From positions 1-64,000 of the forward strand of contig CAJNDS010002512.1 of the NCBI GenBank assembly GCA_905221605.1: a stretch of 64,000 nucleotides of DNA. The letters are read 5' to 3'. The translations under genes and the position numbers were made by a program. This document shows, one piece after another, positions 27,487 to 39,602 of this stretch. Under the pieces are notes generated by a model. That model did no database searches, had not been told where the DNA came from, and saw only the letters and a program-made list of their open reading frames with translations. Numbering within the stretch: position 1 is the stretch's first letter; each line of letters opens with the position of its first letter. The DNA is from Symbiodinium natans. Taxonomy: Eukaryota; Sar; Dinophyceae; Suessiales; Symbiodiniaceae.

Positions 27487-28088
27487 ATATATGTTCATAT
27501 TTATATACATAGATATATAGATAGATGCATGTAATTTCAACTGTTTCGCATTGTTGTCAGGTACAGCCCACTTGTGGCAGCTTCCCAACAGGGAGCACCC
27601 GCCAAAAGCTGAGATTTCGATCAGTAGTCGTTCCCGGCAAGTAATTGAACATTCATCCGTGCAGGCACAGGGATTTGAGAAGCACACGTCAAGCTTGCCC
27701 CTCTATGTGATCTGGTGCAGGTGCCAGGAACTCTGTCTCGAGCGCGCACTGAACCAAGACCTGGGGAACCCAGGCGCGGTTGCATCTTTCAGAGTAACTT
27801 CATTGTAAGATCTTTAAGTAGTCCAAAAGGAAAGTTTTTCTAGCAAGAACAGCAAAATTATGTTTAGTGGCTCTAGTTTTGGGGACTTCAACATCCAGAG
27901 ACTCTGCAAACGGTTCCACCACGACTTCACGGGCTTTGCCCATGGTGCTGGTTGTTAGCCCATCCGGAGGCCACCAGGATCGGCCCAAGCCTTGGAGGAC
28001 GGTGAGTGTGGTTCCTCTTTGTGAGCTCGGCTCATATGCTGCTGCAACGTAGCCAGTGTAGCGGTTGGTGTTTTTTTGCTTTTACGCT

Positions 28089-28092
<4 letters not shown>

Positions 28093-28122
<30 letters not shown>
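28093..28122 (+). repeat. (GT)n microsatellite
   Basis: About 15 GT copies, ending 8 bp before a candidate splice acceptor TTGCAG. Confidence 0.9.
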
Positions 28123-28125
<3 letters not shown>

Positions 28126-28130
28126 TGCAG

Positions 28131-28424
28131 CTTGAACAGCTTCTTCAGGTGCACCTCATTGGCGGCTCACCGGGTCTCTCGCAGCGCCGAGCACCCAGTG
28201 GCACCCAGCACGCAGCGGCACCAGCACCGCATGGTTGGCGAATGTTTATGGCAGTTGCGTCTCATGGAACCTTGATCAACATTCACGGACAGCCGTGCTG
28301 GTTGGATCCGGCTTTGAAGACTTGTACCGTGGTTCTAGTAGGCGTGCACACAGGTTCGTCCAAGGTTTTGCAAGCCTCCCAAGAGCTCCTTTCGCGATGT
28401 GGCGATGTGCGGTGCATTGCGTAG
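28131..28424 (+). CDS. Probable terminal exon, unknown protein
   Basis: An open frame begins exactly after a (GT)n tract plus TTGCAG acceptor and runs 97 codons to TAG. It reads LEQLLQVHLIGGSPG, then an Ala/Pro/His-rich linker, then GWRMFMAVASHGTLINIHG, CWLDPALKTCTVVLVGVHTG and SQELLSRCGDVRCIA. Composition after the linker is globular, with hydrophobic strands. I do not recognise the domain. Upstream exons were not found with confidence. An internal CACACAG/GT could be a further splice donor. Confidence 0.4.
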   Translation, partial: LEQLLQVHLIGGSPGLSQRRAPSGTQHAAAPAPHGWRMFMAVASHGTLINIHGQPCWLDPALKTCTVVLVGVHTGSSKVLQASQELLSRCGDVRCIA

Positions 28425-28488
28425 CAAGACAAGCATAGTCAAGCTAACATCTTCAGATTGAGCGACAATTTGGAATCGATCCGAGCCA

Positions 28489-28642
28489 AGCACGCACACG
28501 CACACGCACACACGCTCACGCACACGCACACGCACACGCACACGCACACGCACACGCACACGCACACGCACACGCACACGCACACGCACACGCACACGCA
28601 CACGCACACCCACACACAGACACACACACACACACACACACA
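28489..28642 (+). repeat. (CACACG)n microsatellite
   Basis: About 20 hexamers grading into (CA)n. TTAGGG words follow directly at 28,648-28,676. Confidence 0.95.
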
Positions 28643-28679
28643 CGTCGGGCTTAGGGTTTGAGCTTAGGGTTTAGGGACA

Positions 28680-29880
28680 CTACCGACAAGCTTGCATATT
28701 TAATTAACGCACAGGTTGACGGCTTCCTGTACCCATCATGATCCTAACTTGCAAGTGGCGAGGTCACAGCCTTGCGGTCGCTTCATCTGCCCTCCAAACC
28801 GAGCAGATGATGTCGCCTGGGCCTTTGTCAGCGCATCGCATCGGTTGCGGCCTAAAGGCCTAAACCCTAAACCATAAGCTGAAGAGGCATTGTGATCGAG
28901 TCGAGACGTCAGATAGTCACCGTGTGTCCAGGTACAAGGCCGTAAACTGTACACGAATTTGTGCAGCAGGAGGGGTTTCGTCAATCGATGTATGCTTGGA
29001 CTCGGTTGTGGCTGGGTCCTGTCGCCTTTCTATTGTGGAACCCTTGGAAGCACAAGCCCAAGAATATAGTAGGTAACGTACTATGACCATATACACATAT
29101 CTTTCGTATATGCCCTATGCTTCACATGGCGGTTCTCTTCAGGGCAGAGGGCAGCTCAGGGTATTTTTTTGTTGTTGTCGTTGTTCAGCTGATGCTGAGG
29201 AAAGCTCCACAACTCGGTCCAAAGCACGGGCCAGCGGCTTAGTTTCGAAGTCTCAGTGGGCACTATGGCATATGTGCCCTGGATTATCTTGAGTACGGAT
29301 GACCAGGCATTGATCATGGGAGCAAAACGAACAATGGACGAAACTGCTCTAAGCAAACGCATTCTAACTGAAGTGAAGAGCTCTGGGCGAACATAGGCCT
29401 GCCGCTGGTAACCGATGGCCTTTTCACATTCCAGAAATCTGATCAGTGTTAGTTTGGAAGGACCTTGGCAGACGATGGATCACCAGGCTGGGCTGTGCAT
29501 GTTCAAGGCGACCCTCTTAACCGTAGTACACCAGCACTAAGTTCACATCAAGCTCAGCTGCATGGCAGAATCCCCTTTTGTGGCAGGAGCTTCAGCACCC
29601 TCAGCTGCGCTCGTCGCTGCAGTCGGAGACCCATGCGGAAGCGGGCTGCGCAAATTCGGCGCAATCCCTGAAGCGTCTATAAATAGCTGTTGTTGAAAGG
29701 GTCGCTGTTGGCATGTCTACCAAAGCAAAGGTACAGCTCGCAGCCGCTGGCGCAGCTCCCACTGAGGATCCAGCTTCTGAGGCCTGCCCGAACTCAACAT
29801 CGTTGTGTGACGCCCGGGATAGTCTCGGGATATAGTCTATGGTCTCGTGTATATACATATATACAATTCTAGATGAATGC
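28680..29880. other. No supported gene
   Basis: Mixed-composition sequence with one CCTAAACCCTAAACC word at 28,858. No frame stands out on either strand. Confidence 0.4.
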
Positions 29881-29881
29881 A

Positions 29882-29888
<7 letters not shown>

Positions 29889-29922
<34 letters not shown>
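29889..29922 (+). repeat. (TA)n followed by GGTACCCCCCCAA
   Basis: A TA tract followed immediately by GGTACCCCCCCAAAGATCCA (29,926-29,945). This arrangement resembles the left edge of the 55.6-58.3 kb unit. Confidence 0.6.
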
Positions 29923-30009
29923 GGTACCCCCCCAAAGATCCAATAGTTTTATGCCTTATTTTTACGTCTTTGTGAGTTTTCAAGACTTCTTGAGAAGCCT
30001 TAAGAAGTC

Positions 30010-30335
30010 TTGACATATTGAATTTCAATAAGGGTTGTCATTATTGAAGCCCTTATTGAAATATTGAATTTCAATAAGGGCGGAACTGAGAACCAAGAAC
30101 TAAGACTGTCAGGGACTCCTGGTCTTACTTCTTTGTTCTTAGTACCGCCCTTATGGAAATTCAATATTTCAATAAGGGTTTCAATAAGAGGTCACCCAAG
30201 AACTAAGAATCCAGACCAAGAGTCTCTGACAATCTTAGTTCTTAGTTCTTAGTTCTTGGTTCTTAGTTCTTAGTTCTTAGTTCCACCCTTATTGAAATTC
30301 AATATTTCAACAAGGGTTTCAGTAAGAGGTAACCT
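30010..30335 (+). repeat. Palindromic repeat cluster (CCCTTATTGAAAT type)
   Basis: A 14-bp inverted repeat lies at 30,050-30,082: GCCCTTATTGAAAT, 5-nt loop, ATTTCAATAAGGGC. Further copies of the same arms lie near 30,018, 30,150 and 30,290. Between them are AAGAACTAAGA words and their complements, and a (CTTAGTT)n heptamer run (30,232-30,282). TTTCAATAAGAGGT and TTTCAGTAAGAGGT repeat at 30,179 and 30,318. The pattern is MITE-like or a nested foldback. Confidence 0.7.
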
Positions 30336-30339
30336 TCAA

Positions 30340-31580
30340 TCAAACAACCAAGACAGCAACAAGGATTGCATGTGCCAATGTATAGACGTATGTCTGTCTA
30401 ATCTTATGGCTGTACCAATATATGAGAAGGGTTTATGAAGACCGCGCGGGTCGCGGACAAAGCCCGTTGTCTCCCAACAGAGTGGAACTTGAAAAGGTAT
30501 GATTCAACTTTCATGCAAGCCCCATTTGGGGTTGATTTAAATTCGTTTGAGTTTCTGAAGCCTAGAGCTATGAAGAGTGTCGCATGGTACATACTCTTCA
30601 GGTCAAACCTCGCTTGAATCCACGTTCCGAAAGCGTCTCTGCACGCCATTTTTGGCACATTCTTTGGCAGGTACCGGGTGTACCACGCCCCCGAGCCTTG
30701 TCAGGGCCAAGTGAGGCACAAACTTTGTCAGAAGTCTTCGAACAGAAAGAGAGATGTGCTGTGATCCATGTGCTGGCTCGTGCTCCAGGCTGTGAAGTTC
30801 TCACCAGTTCCGCAGCCCTGCCGGAATTTGAGCCCCGATTGGCGACCGGGGACGGGGGCCATTTGCAAGGGTGGGAGCACTTGCAATGCACAAACTAGGC
30901 AAAGCGGCAAGGTTAAGGAATCTTGGCATCCTCCTGGCCAGGCAGCCACAGCCAATACCGAATTCGCCTTTCCTCCGACCCGGACAGGACTGAACATCAT
31001 GGAAAGTTGGTGGGGCTTCAGGCGCTTCCTTCAGTGGCTTCAGCTAAAGTTAACATGTTGGAGATGGTGTTGTACTACGTTTTGGAGTTGCTCACATCCA
31101 CGTACTTCCCTGACAGCTGTCTTTCTCCAGTTTGAACGCACTGAAGTGTGACCAGAGGGATAACCCACGTTGGACACACTTGGCTTGACTCGGTTCTCAG
31201 CCACGTAGCCTCAAACTCAGAAATCCCAATGAGGGGGGCATCCATGCTTATTCGGAAAATGAGATGTGTGCTGTCGCCTCAGTTTCAGTTCGACCGGTGT
31301 GTTGAATCTCGACTTGGCACTAGCTGCCTCTGGAGAGTCTCTTTTCCCATTGCGCAGCCGTTAAGTCTAAGTGTTCAGGAATCTTCAGGAGCTCTTGTGG
31401 GTGGGTGAGTTTGCCTACTTGTCGTCGCTTCAATCAGGTCCTTTGGTTTGCTGTTGCTGGTGCCGGCAGCATCGCAGCAAGACGAGCGGTGTAATGGAGA
31501 TCCAGACTGTCTTCGCCATTTGGAGGCCGTGACAGTGACCGATCGTGACGGGTCGTGAGACGGATCATGACAGACCAACC
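30340..31580. other. No supported gene
   Basis: Short open frames on both strands, none with a motif or convincing splice signals. Confidence 0.35.
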
Positions 31581-31585
31581 CTGAG

Positions 31586-31715
31586 CCCTAAACCCTAAAC
31601 CCTAAACCCTAAACCCTAAACCCTAAACCCTAAACCCTAAACCCTAAACCCTACACCCTAAACCCTAAACCGTGAGCCCTGAACCCTAAACCCTACACCC
31701 TAAACCCTAAACCCT
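31586..31715 (+). repeat. Interstitial telomere-like array (CCCTAAA)n
   Basis: About 18 heptamers, mostly perfect, with CCCTACA and CCCTGAA variants. It matches the plant-type telomere repeat also used by dinoflagellates. Confidence 0.95.
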
Positions 31716-32064
31716 GTTCCTAGCCACACTGCTTCATGCTGCAGTGCAGGGCCTGGGCTTTGTCCAGCGAAACGTGCATGCGATGCGTGCCAAGCAGCCG
31801 TCACCCCTCCAGCAGGCGTTTTATGAGGCGAGGCCGGGCCGGGTGGGGGCCCACCCGGTGGGCCGGGTGGGCTGGGAAGAACGTGCACGATGCAGATGCT
31901 GCTGGTAGATGTAGCGTCTTGTATGGCTGCAAGCTTATGTATCTTGTGGCGTGCATCTGGTTGCGATGGGTTGCGCGTCACACTATGTGTAGAGCACCGA
32001 GGTTTTCTGCTCCCAGGCCCCCTGGCTGTGCTCCAGCACGTTCGACTGCCTGAATTCCACGGGT

Positions 32065-32559
32065 ATGCTGCCAACGAAAGAGGTGCTGGAGAAGCAGATT
32101 ACAACATCCGGCCAGCCGAATTTGCTGTCTTGGTGTTACTTTCAGACCAGTTGGGACACGGTTGTGAAGAGTTGTCTGGTCGACCACGATCTCCTGCGCA
32201 GTGCTCGCCAGATCTTTCATCAGGCAGTGCAGAAGCATCCTCAAGAAGAAGCAGATGCGAGTTTTTGCTTCATGAACGGCCTTTGCCAAGACCCCGACCT
32301 CAGTGCAAATTCAACCCTCGCGGAGGCAACGAATGTCTGTGACCGACGGTATCCTGAACCTCAGGGCTGGAAGTCGATCGGTTTTGATGATCCGGCTTTG
32401 AAGGAACCAACGGGCAGCATGAAACTAGCTGAGGCGAAGGCGAAAGTGGCCTGTGCACAAGGCGGCTACCACTGCCAGGCTGTATACTGTCAGGAGACAT
32501 ACTGCAAGATGGACGAGTACAAGCAGAAGTTTGCCCACTACAGTCAGGAGACAGTGTAG
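32065..32559 (+). CDS. Cysteine-rich protein, dinoflagellate-type, unknown function
   Basis: A 164-residue frame from ATG 32,065 to TAG. After a variable start (MLPTKEVLEKQ), the core reads LLRSARQIFHQAVQKHP, ADASFCFMNGLCQD, ATNVCDRRY, GWKSIGFDDP, then KVACAQGGYHCQAVYCQET and YC near the end. The spaced Cys (FCFMNGLC, NVCDRRY, ACAQGGYHC, YCQETYC) suggest disulfides or metal binding. From memory, proteins with this pattern are numerous in dinoflagellate genomes; I cannot check it here. No signal peptide is visible from this start, so an upstream exon is likely. It is the best host-gene candidate between 25 and 45 kb. Confidence 0.6.
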   Translation: MLPTKEVLEKQITTSGQPNLLSWCYFQTSWDTVVKSCLVDHDLLRSARQIFHQAVQKHPQEEADASFCFMNGLCQDPDLSANSTLAEATNVCDRRYPEPQGWKSIGFDDPALKEPTGSMKLAEAKAKVACAQGGYHCQAVYCQETYCKMDEYKQKFAHYSQETV

Positions 32560-34870
32560 GCGCTCACAAAGAAGTTTTTTGCGAACGCAAGCCGGCGACC
32601 TGCACCAAGTGCATCCTGACTCCACGGTGCCTGCTTGTACTCTAAGAAGTGGGGTTCATGATGATGGCCACGTGTCCGCAATCGGGTGTTTCACGCAGAA
32701 CTTCGGCATAAAAGGGTGCAGGAAGCCTCTCGCAGTCCAGCTTCAGAGTTTTTGCTGGCCGGTTTTTTTGCTGACGTGGTCCCTTCAGGAGGCGCCTCTA
32801 AGTTCACAAGGCTTGGCAGCTTCCAGCCACTGATTCGGCTGATTTTTCTCAGAGGCTTTTTGAATCTCACGTTGGTCACATGCAGGTGGGAGGCGCCGGT
32901 GGGCATCCATGACTGAGGAGGACTCTTTCGCTCGATTTCTCCGAAGAATTGGATTCGGGGCTCGGTGAAAGATGGGTGTGGGCATGACCTGGCATGACCA
33001 AGTCTATAACAGTCTTCACGCCGGGGGGGGTTGGGTGGGAGTCTGCCTAGCTGCGAAGGAGCTCATGACTGGAGTCCGACGGTCTTCCAAGGATGCAGCA
33101 GACCCAGCAGCCTTTTCGCACACAATAAGTCCCCGGAAGTAGCGACGAGAGCGGTTGCATCTTGAGTTGCATCTGCTCTTTCTCAGTCCCTTGGCTCCGG
33201 AGGTGCATTCAGGCCTGGACCTGGCTGCATACCCATCTCCGGGCATGTCGCCAGCAGTCGCGCCCTGGCGCAGCCGCCAGGCCAATGACCGGCACTGACA
33301 CGTAGATTCTGCGGATGGGCTGATGCTGGTACTCTCCTTGTTTTGTTTCATTTAGGCTTTTTCTTCCTCCCTCTCTCTCTCTGTTTCTCTCTCTCTTTTC
33401 TTTGTCGCTCTCTTGCTCCTGCGATCCTTCCTGGGCCAGGCCTTCGCTGCAGATGCAGGAGCCCGCCGCAGGCCTGCTAAGCATCGGGGTGTCCGTTTAC
33501 GTCTGTCCAACTCTGCAGCCCGAAGTTCAGTGCCCTACTGCCATAGTAGTCTTCAAACCCCCTTGCTTGGCCGGTCAACCAGAAATGCTGGCCTGCCCGC
33601 GTGTTAGGCGTGAGACATTTCGGGCTGCGCCCATTTCTGCCAGATATTCCCTCGCAACCATGTTCAACAACTGCCAGCCTACACACAGTTCTTGCATGTG
33701 ACTGTTGCTTTTGTAGACGCTTGCACGCGCCGCCTTGGCAGCCGGGCCGGCCCAAGCCATGGATGTGCACGTCGTCGGTGCAAGCGGCGCACCTCGGAGT
33801 TTCCAGTGCGCAATCGGACTGCCGATGCGGAACGCGACCGCGGGTCGACCCTTAAACCCGAAGCTTTGAAGGCGCAGCGTAAGCGAGCTTGGGGGACGCA
33901 TGGGTTTGCTGAACCCAGGAATGCAAGACCTTTGATGCTTGTCTGAGCTCGTGTGCCTGTTGCAAAGTGCCCAGCAGTTCCCAGGGTTTGTTTTTGGTGG
34001 GACTGGCCCCCCTGCCCCTCCGGCATGGGACTTTTAGATTTCGGGACCGGGGAGGGGGAATCTGGGGGAACTGCTGGCAGAGGCCTCTTGGACGGAGGCA
34101 TAACTCATCACTGTTGCTGTTGCTTTGATTGTTGCGATTTCAGTTTCATGACACTTGCGCAAAGATAGAGAGAGTCGCGAGGTGGGCCTCACTCTCGGAC
34201 GATGAAACACAGTCGCCAATGCTTTGGCCCATGAGGTGCATGTCCAAGAGCCTGCATCGCTTTCTGCTTGCAACGGAATCAAGAATTTCGCTTGCAGGAT
34301 TTGGAAGCATCTTGCAGTACCTTCTGACGTCGTGTTCTGCCAGTTGCAGCTGAGGTCACCTGTTCTACATGGACAGTCTGCGCCTTTCCAGATGAGAAGC
34401 CCTGATTCTGGATGTTGGTACACGCAACTAGCATTTAACATGACGCCGCCATGTGCCGAGATGTAGTGGTGCTGCAACGTGCACATTTGCCACTGTCAGG
34501 CAAATGAAGTTCTTTTTCTGACATGTCAGACCGTGAACAAGTCAGTTGACAACATGATGTCTTTAAGGTATTCTAGCATTCTCAACCGTTTTGCAACCAG
34601 TGCGGCACTGTTGAACGTTTCAAGGCGTGGAGGGCGTCGAAGCCACAGTGGTACGCCATTGATGGGACCAGGCCGGTTTTTTTGGGTTTGCATGGCGGTG
34701 ATTACTGGGTACGAAATCGGTATCGATCGTATTCTTCTCGTTCGTTTAACACAGCAAGGCTCGATTCCGGGACTTGCAAAAGTCTCCGAGCATGCGGTGC
34801 CTCAGCAGCATCAAGTTTCCAGCTTCCGAAGACGGAAGGGCCACGGTCGGCTGGCGCATGTCTTGCGTTT
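32560..34870. other. No supported gene
   Basis: Contains a CT-rich tract at 33,368-33,402. Frames of 100-150 codons overlap on both strands without a motif. Confidence 0.35.
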
Positions 34871-34881
34871 GTGCTCTCAGC

Positions 34882-35076
34882 CTTGATCGATTGCGAGCTA
34901 TGAAGGTCGCTGAAGAGGTGGAGGACTTCATGCTGCCGCCCACCCCGCAAGCACAGGCACAGATGCTGTGCTTGGACAGCCCTGTGCAACTGGTCTCTTT
35001 GGCGGAGGCCTCGCTGGGCACATCGCCAAGCTCGAAGCCCCTTGCCTGGCACAGGGTTTTGAGGCAAGACTATTGA
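34882..35076 (+). CDS. Possible exon, unknown protein
   Basis: After a CTCTCAG acceptor-like site the frame reads SLDRLRAMKVAEEVEDFMLP, then PTPQAQAQMLCLDSPVQLVS, ending LRQDY plus TGA. It combines an amphipathic helix and an acidic stretch. It is not recognised, and the evidence is composition and the splice-like border only. Confidence 0.3.
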   Translation, partial: LDRLRAMKVAEEVEDFMLPPTPQAQAQMLCLDSPVQLVSLAEASLGTSPSSKPLAWHRVLRQDY

Positions 35077-35591
35077 TCTCGATTGGTTTCCCTCGGCTGA
35101 GGCAAGTGCCCATGACTCCCGAGAACTTTCCGGATTCTTGGCATCGACTGGGGGGGGGGCTGTTGTAGGTGTCTCTCCGAAGTTGGTGTATATATATATA
35201 TATAGATATATGTCTAACTTATATATACATACACATATATGCATGCCGATACGTCTTGTGAAAGCACAGATACCTTTCGTTTCGCATGTGACATCCCGAA
35301 ATGTTTCCTGAGATGGCGTGGCCAAGCCCATGGGAGCCTGGTCCGATATCCGGTTGCGACCAGGCACACGGTGAACAAGAAATCGCAGCGTGCGATCGAA
35401 AGCGAATGCTCACAAGTGAAATGGGAGATGGCAGCCTTGGTTAGGCCATGGCTTCGCAGTGGCAGCAGCAGTCGTGGCCTCTGAAAACATTTTTTTTTCC
35501 GATTTTCGTGCGGAGTTTGCCCAGGTGGATGATGCGGCAAGGCGACCCTCAGTCCTGGCCACCTTGGTCTCAGGTGCGAGTTGGCTTTGAC

Positions 35592-36258
35592 AAGTTGCTC
35601 ACTCGAGGATCTTGAAGAGGTGCCGATGTCCACGGGCCTCGGGGACATCACTGCTAGGATGCCGTAGAAAGCCGTAGCCGACAGCCTTGCACAATCGGCT
35701 AGCAGAGAGCCGACGCTCGGATTGCGACAGTTGAGTTTGAAAGCTCGTTCCGTCCTCGGCCTCGTCGGGCCAAAAAGCTTCTGTTTCTACAGCTCTTTTG
35801 TGCAGTCTGCCTTCGATTGTTGTTTTTTCAGATCCTATGAACACGCCTTGTTGTTGAAGCATGTGCAGCCTTGTAGTTTGTGACGTCGTTCTAAAGGATC
35901 CTTTTCCAGGTTCCCCTTCAACAACTTCTTTGTAAATGATTTGAAAACCACCCCCCTGCTGCTGGCTGACTTGGTGAGCTCTCGACTCTCTCCCGGTGGC
36001 AGGCGAATGGCTTGTACCCACTGGCACCTCAGGTAGCTGGAGGCGCAAGAAGCACATGCGGGTCCAGGCATGTTGGGAGTTTCGGTGTGATTTCATGGGC
36101 TCTGCTGTTGCGTCGGGCAAACACCCGCAATTATCTTTTGTTGTTGGTGAATGTTTTCTTTGGGGCGGGCGGGTGATTGAGTGAGTGCCAGTGAGTGTTT
36201 CCCTTACCTGTAGACTTGAAACAGCAAAGCGCACCGCATGGACAGAGGAACTACCCAA
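35592..36258 (-). CDS. Possible minus-strand coding region, unknown
   Basis: This is the longest minus-strand frame outside repeats and the retroelement, about 219 codons, ending at TGA (rightmost start is a TTG, so the start is unknown). The second half is protein-like: GGGFQIIYKEVVEGEPGKGS, HKRAVETEAFWPDEAEDG, SASRLCKAVGYGFLRHPS, HRHLFKILE. There is no known motif. It could equally be a chance frame. Confidence 0.25.
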
Positions 36259-36259
36259 A

Positions 36260-37755
36260 AGAAAACGAAACCCAGGGGGGCGAACTTATTGCCTTTTGGG
36301 CCCAAAATTTCTTGTTTCGGCCCAGAAGCACCACTCGAAGGGAAAACACATGAAAGGAAGGTGTTGGATTTTATAAGCATGTGTTTTCTGTTTGCTCGGT
36401 TTGCCCGCCCAATAATACAGATAAGGCTTCAAAACGTCTGGATTTCATCTTTAGCTTTGGGCGGTCGAGTCACCCAGCTTAAGTTTTCTTTTGTGCGACC
36501 ACAGGCGAACAGAAACAGGAAAATGTCCGACGCTAATGAGGGTCCGAGGAGACCGTCCAGGAGACCCATCCCAACGGTTTCCAGCCAACAAAGCAAGGGA
36601 ATTCGCTTCTCACGTACCTTCTCCGCCTTGAATAAGCCTTCTCGCCCTGCATGGGAATGAGAGGGAGACTTTTTCTGCGCGATAAATTCTCACAATTGTT
36701 TGAACTCCTGTGGCCGCCCCTCTTGCTCTGCTTTCATTTGTATTGCCCACCGTCTCAGGCTTTCCAGCCTCGCTCTCAGAAAAGTCTCTGCGCATCTCTG
36801 CGTGCTCTTCGTATTTGCTTTAAGAGCTTCTTTGGAGCAAGGCGAATTCTGACATCAACAGCTTCGGCTGGGCTGGGGACCTAGCTGGTATCATCTCGTG
36901 TCATCTCACTAGAGAAGTGATGGCAGGCAGCAGTCGTTGAGTTTAGAGGTTCCGATGGGAGCTGGCGCCAATGACATCACGCAGGAAGCGGCTAATAGTC
37001 ATATGAAAGTCATGTAAACCCTTCACTTGCTCCGACTTGCTCAGCAGGCACAGCTCTGGCTTGGCCAAGAACAAGCAGTGCTTGAGCAGCGTGCAGCCCA
37101 GTGAAGCCCAGTGAAGCCCAGAGAAGCAAAGGGATCCGTCAGCATCGTGCATGGATGCATGCAAAGCTTGTTTTTGCATCGTTGGTGGACGACGCAACCT
37201 AAAACTGTCTCGACCCAGGCAGCCATCAGCCGACTGGCTCGTGCCCTAACATAGGGCAGCTCTTTGTCTTTCTTGCACTGCGGGCACAGAGAAGAAACTT
37301 CAGGGTTTTTTGGGACCGCTGCAAACTGTTCTGGTCTTGCTTGCCTCTGTAGATTCCCCAGTGCTGCGCAATTTGACACTCCGGTGTTGGAGTGGCGGAA
37401 CTCAGGATGCAGTTGCCACCCGAGCCCAGTGGCTCCTCTGCTGTTTGCTCCCTTGTCGTGGCCCTGGTGTGCACAATTTGTGCTTCGGTGCCCCCTTCCG
37501 CGATGTCTTGCTTTGGGTCGAAAGCCCCAAGCCGCTCTGAGCCGATCTAAGCCACATCTGAGCCCATGTAAAGCCCTATTCTGTGACAAGGTTTGGGTCG
37601 GAGAGCGGGCCTTTCGAGCATCCGTGCAGCCAGCCTTGTTTACCCAGTGGGGCACTTCTTGCGAGTGATCGATTTGGGTCCAGAGGCCAGAAAAGGGCCC
37701 AGCAGATCAACCATGCGTGTCTTCAAGACTACTGATGCCCCAGCGTCCCTGCGCC
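36260..37755. other. No supported gene
   Basis: Open frames overlap on both strands near 37,041-37,668 and I cannot choose between them. GAAGCCCAGTGAAGCCCA at 37,103 is a short direct repeat. Confidence 0.3.
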
Positions 37756-37791
37756 TTTCGTGCTCCGGGCTCTTGCCTGGCCGCAGGCTGC

Positions 37792-38086
37792 GGTCAAGGA
37801 GCAGATCGAGAACCTCGGCTTCTCGATCAAAGTGTACAGGACATCCCAGCTGTGTCTCTGCAACGTTCCGGAACCTGCCGAGTCAAGCCATGCCGATGCT
37901 CACGCTGCGCGGAGGAGCCATGACCGTTGCAGCCGGATGCTGGACAAAAAGAGCGACTTGGAGTACGATCAGGAAGACGTTCCTACTCGCTACTGTCTTT
38001 GTGGCTTCCCTGGTCTGTCCAGACCCTGCAGTACCGACACTGAGGTGCCCTGGCCTCCCACTCCGTATTCATCATTTCCGAGGTGA
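37792..38086 (+). CDS. Possible exon, unknown protein
   Basis: After GCCGCAG the frame reads AAVKEQIENLGFSIKVYRTS, QLCLCNVPEPAESSHADAHA, RMLDKKSDLEYDQEDVPTRY and CLCG. Composition and the acceptor-like border support an exon. It is not recognised. Confidence 0.3.
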
Positions 38087-38517
38087 GCACAAACGGGATC
38101 ATGGGGAGCAAGCGCCCGCAAGAAGAGCTCTTGCGTTCGTTTGGCGGGTGGAGGGATGCAGATGTGGCATGAGAGTCCACGATAAGTCGACGGAACAAGT
38201 TGGATCTTGAGCACGTAGTCTTGTGGAGCCCCTTGAAGTTAGTTAGGTTGAGTGTTTGGCGCAAAATGGTACAGCCATTATATCACGCAACGGCAGTATA
38301 CATAATGTAGTTTCCGATTTCTGAGGCATTTCACGAAGTCACGGGCTCCTGTTGTTTGCCCAGGCTGATGCAAAGCCCATGCTCCAATACCTTTGGGGCC
38401 GCTCTGCGAGTGGCGTCCGAGTGCTGGTGCGCCACAGTCGCTAGTTGCATCGGGCGTTCCAGGCATGATATGAAGTAAGATTGTGATTATGGTTTGGTGA
38501 CTGCATGTGCAGTACAC

Positions 38518-38575
38518 ATAGACATATACGTACTTATATGTAGATATACGTATATCTATATATATGTATATATAC

Positions 38576-38607
<32 letters not shown>

Positions 38608-38612
38608 GTATA
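38518..38612 (+). repeat. TA/TATG-rich microsatellite
   Basis: Irregular (TATATG/TATA)n tract. Overlapping peptides are artefacts. Confidence 0.9.
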
Positions 38613-39544
38613 CACATCTTTTCGAGGATACGAGTAGCAAAGGCTCCACGCCACGTCGCCGGTTTTGCAGGTTTGCAAGTCTTTACATGTTGCCAACACA
38701 ACGGCCGTGAAGACCGCGCAGCCGCGCAGCTGTTTTGGCACGAAGCGCATATCTCCATCTCCCGGTGCGCAGCCTCCGTGATGCATTGCCACGCCACTCA
38801 ACAGCATGGAATACCGACACCTGGGTTCGGATTGTCTACAAAGCTTCCTGTCTCCTTTTGTGCATCGAGGTTTCGTGACGCCTGTTTTATCGTGTAATTG
38901 TCATGTTGTACCCCTTCCTTCAAATCACGTCGCTTCTTCGTTTTCTTGATGTGTGGTAAGTCGCTTGGATTCCTCACATCCCCTCTCCCCCTTTGTCTGT
39001 CTGGGGCACAAGGAATGGTGGTGGCAGGGAATGTGCAGTACGTCAGCTTTGGTGTTTTGCCAGTTATCTTCCATCACGTGACCGGTTACGCAGACAGATT
39101 CTGATGAGTGTGCAGATGCATCTCAGGACTCCCTGCTGCTTACAAATGTGCCACTCGTACGGAGAAGAACTCAGGCCTACTTCCTCAGGGACTGCTGCAT
39201 CGTGTTTGCAGTCTTATCTGCCTTAAGAATGAAGGCCAACACGGCCTACACCTTCGACGCCTCGAATGGAGCTGGGTGCTGGGATGTACAAAATACACCG
39301 GTCTGCAGCGGCTCAGCACGAATCAGCTACCATGTCCTTAAGTGTCGGGGAACCAAGATGCTGTCCGCGGCTCCATCGCCACCTCCGCTTCAGCGCAGCT
39401 TCAGCTTCGGGTCTCTTTTTAGGCCCAGGGAGTTCGCGGTCACGAGCTGCGTTGTCGGATTGCATGTGCGACGGACAAGTGGGCGAATTCTGAAATCTTT
39501 CTGAAGAATCTCAAGCTGCCCAAAGCTCGTCTTAAGCTAGTCGG

Positions 39545-39602
39545 CCTGCCTCGAAGCCTCCGGAAGCCTCTTCGGAAGCCTCTTCGGAAGCCTCTTCGGC
39601 AG
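39545..39602 (+). repeat. Short tandem repeat, CTTCGGAAGCCT type
   Basis: GAAGCCTC(TTCG)GAAGCCTC occurs in 15-bp steps, about four copies. CTTCGGAAG is itself a perfect hairpin-forming word with a TCG-type turn. Confidence 0.7.
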
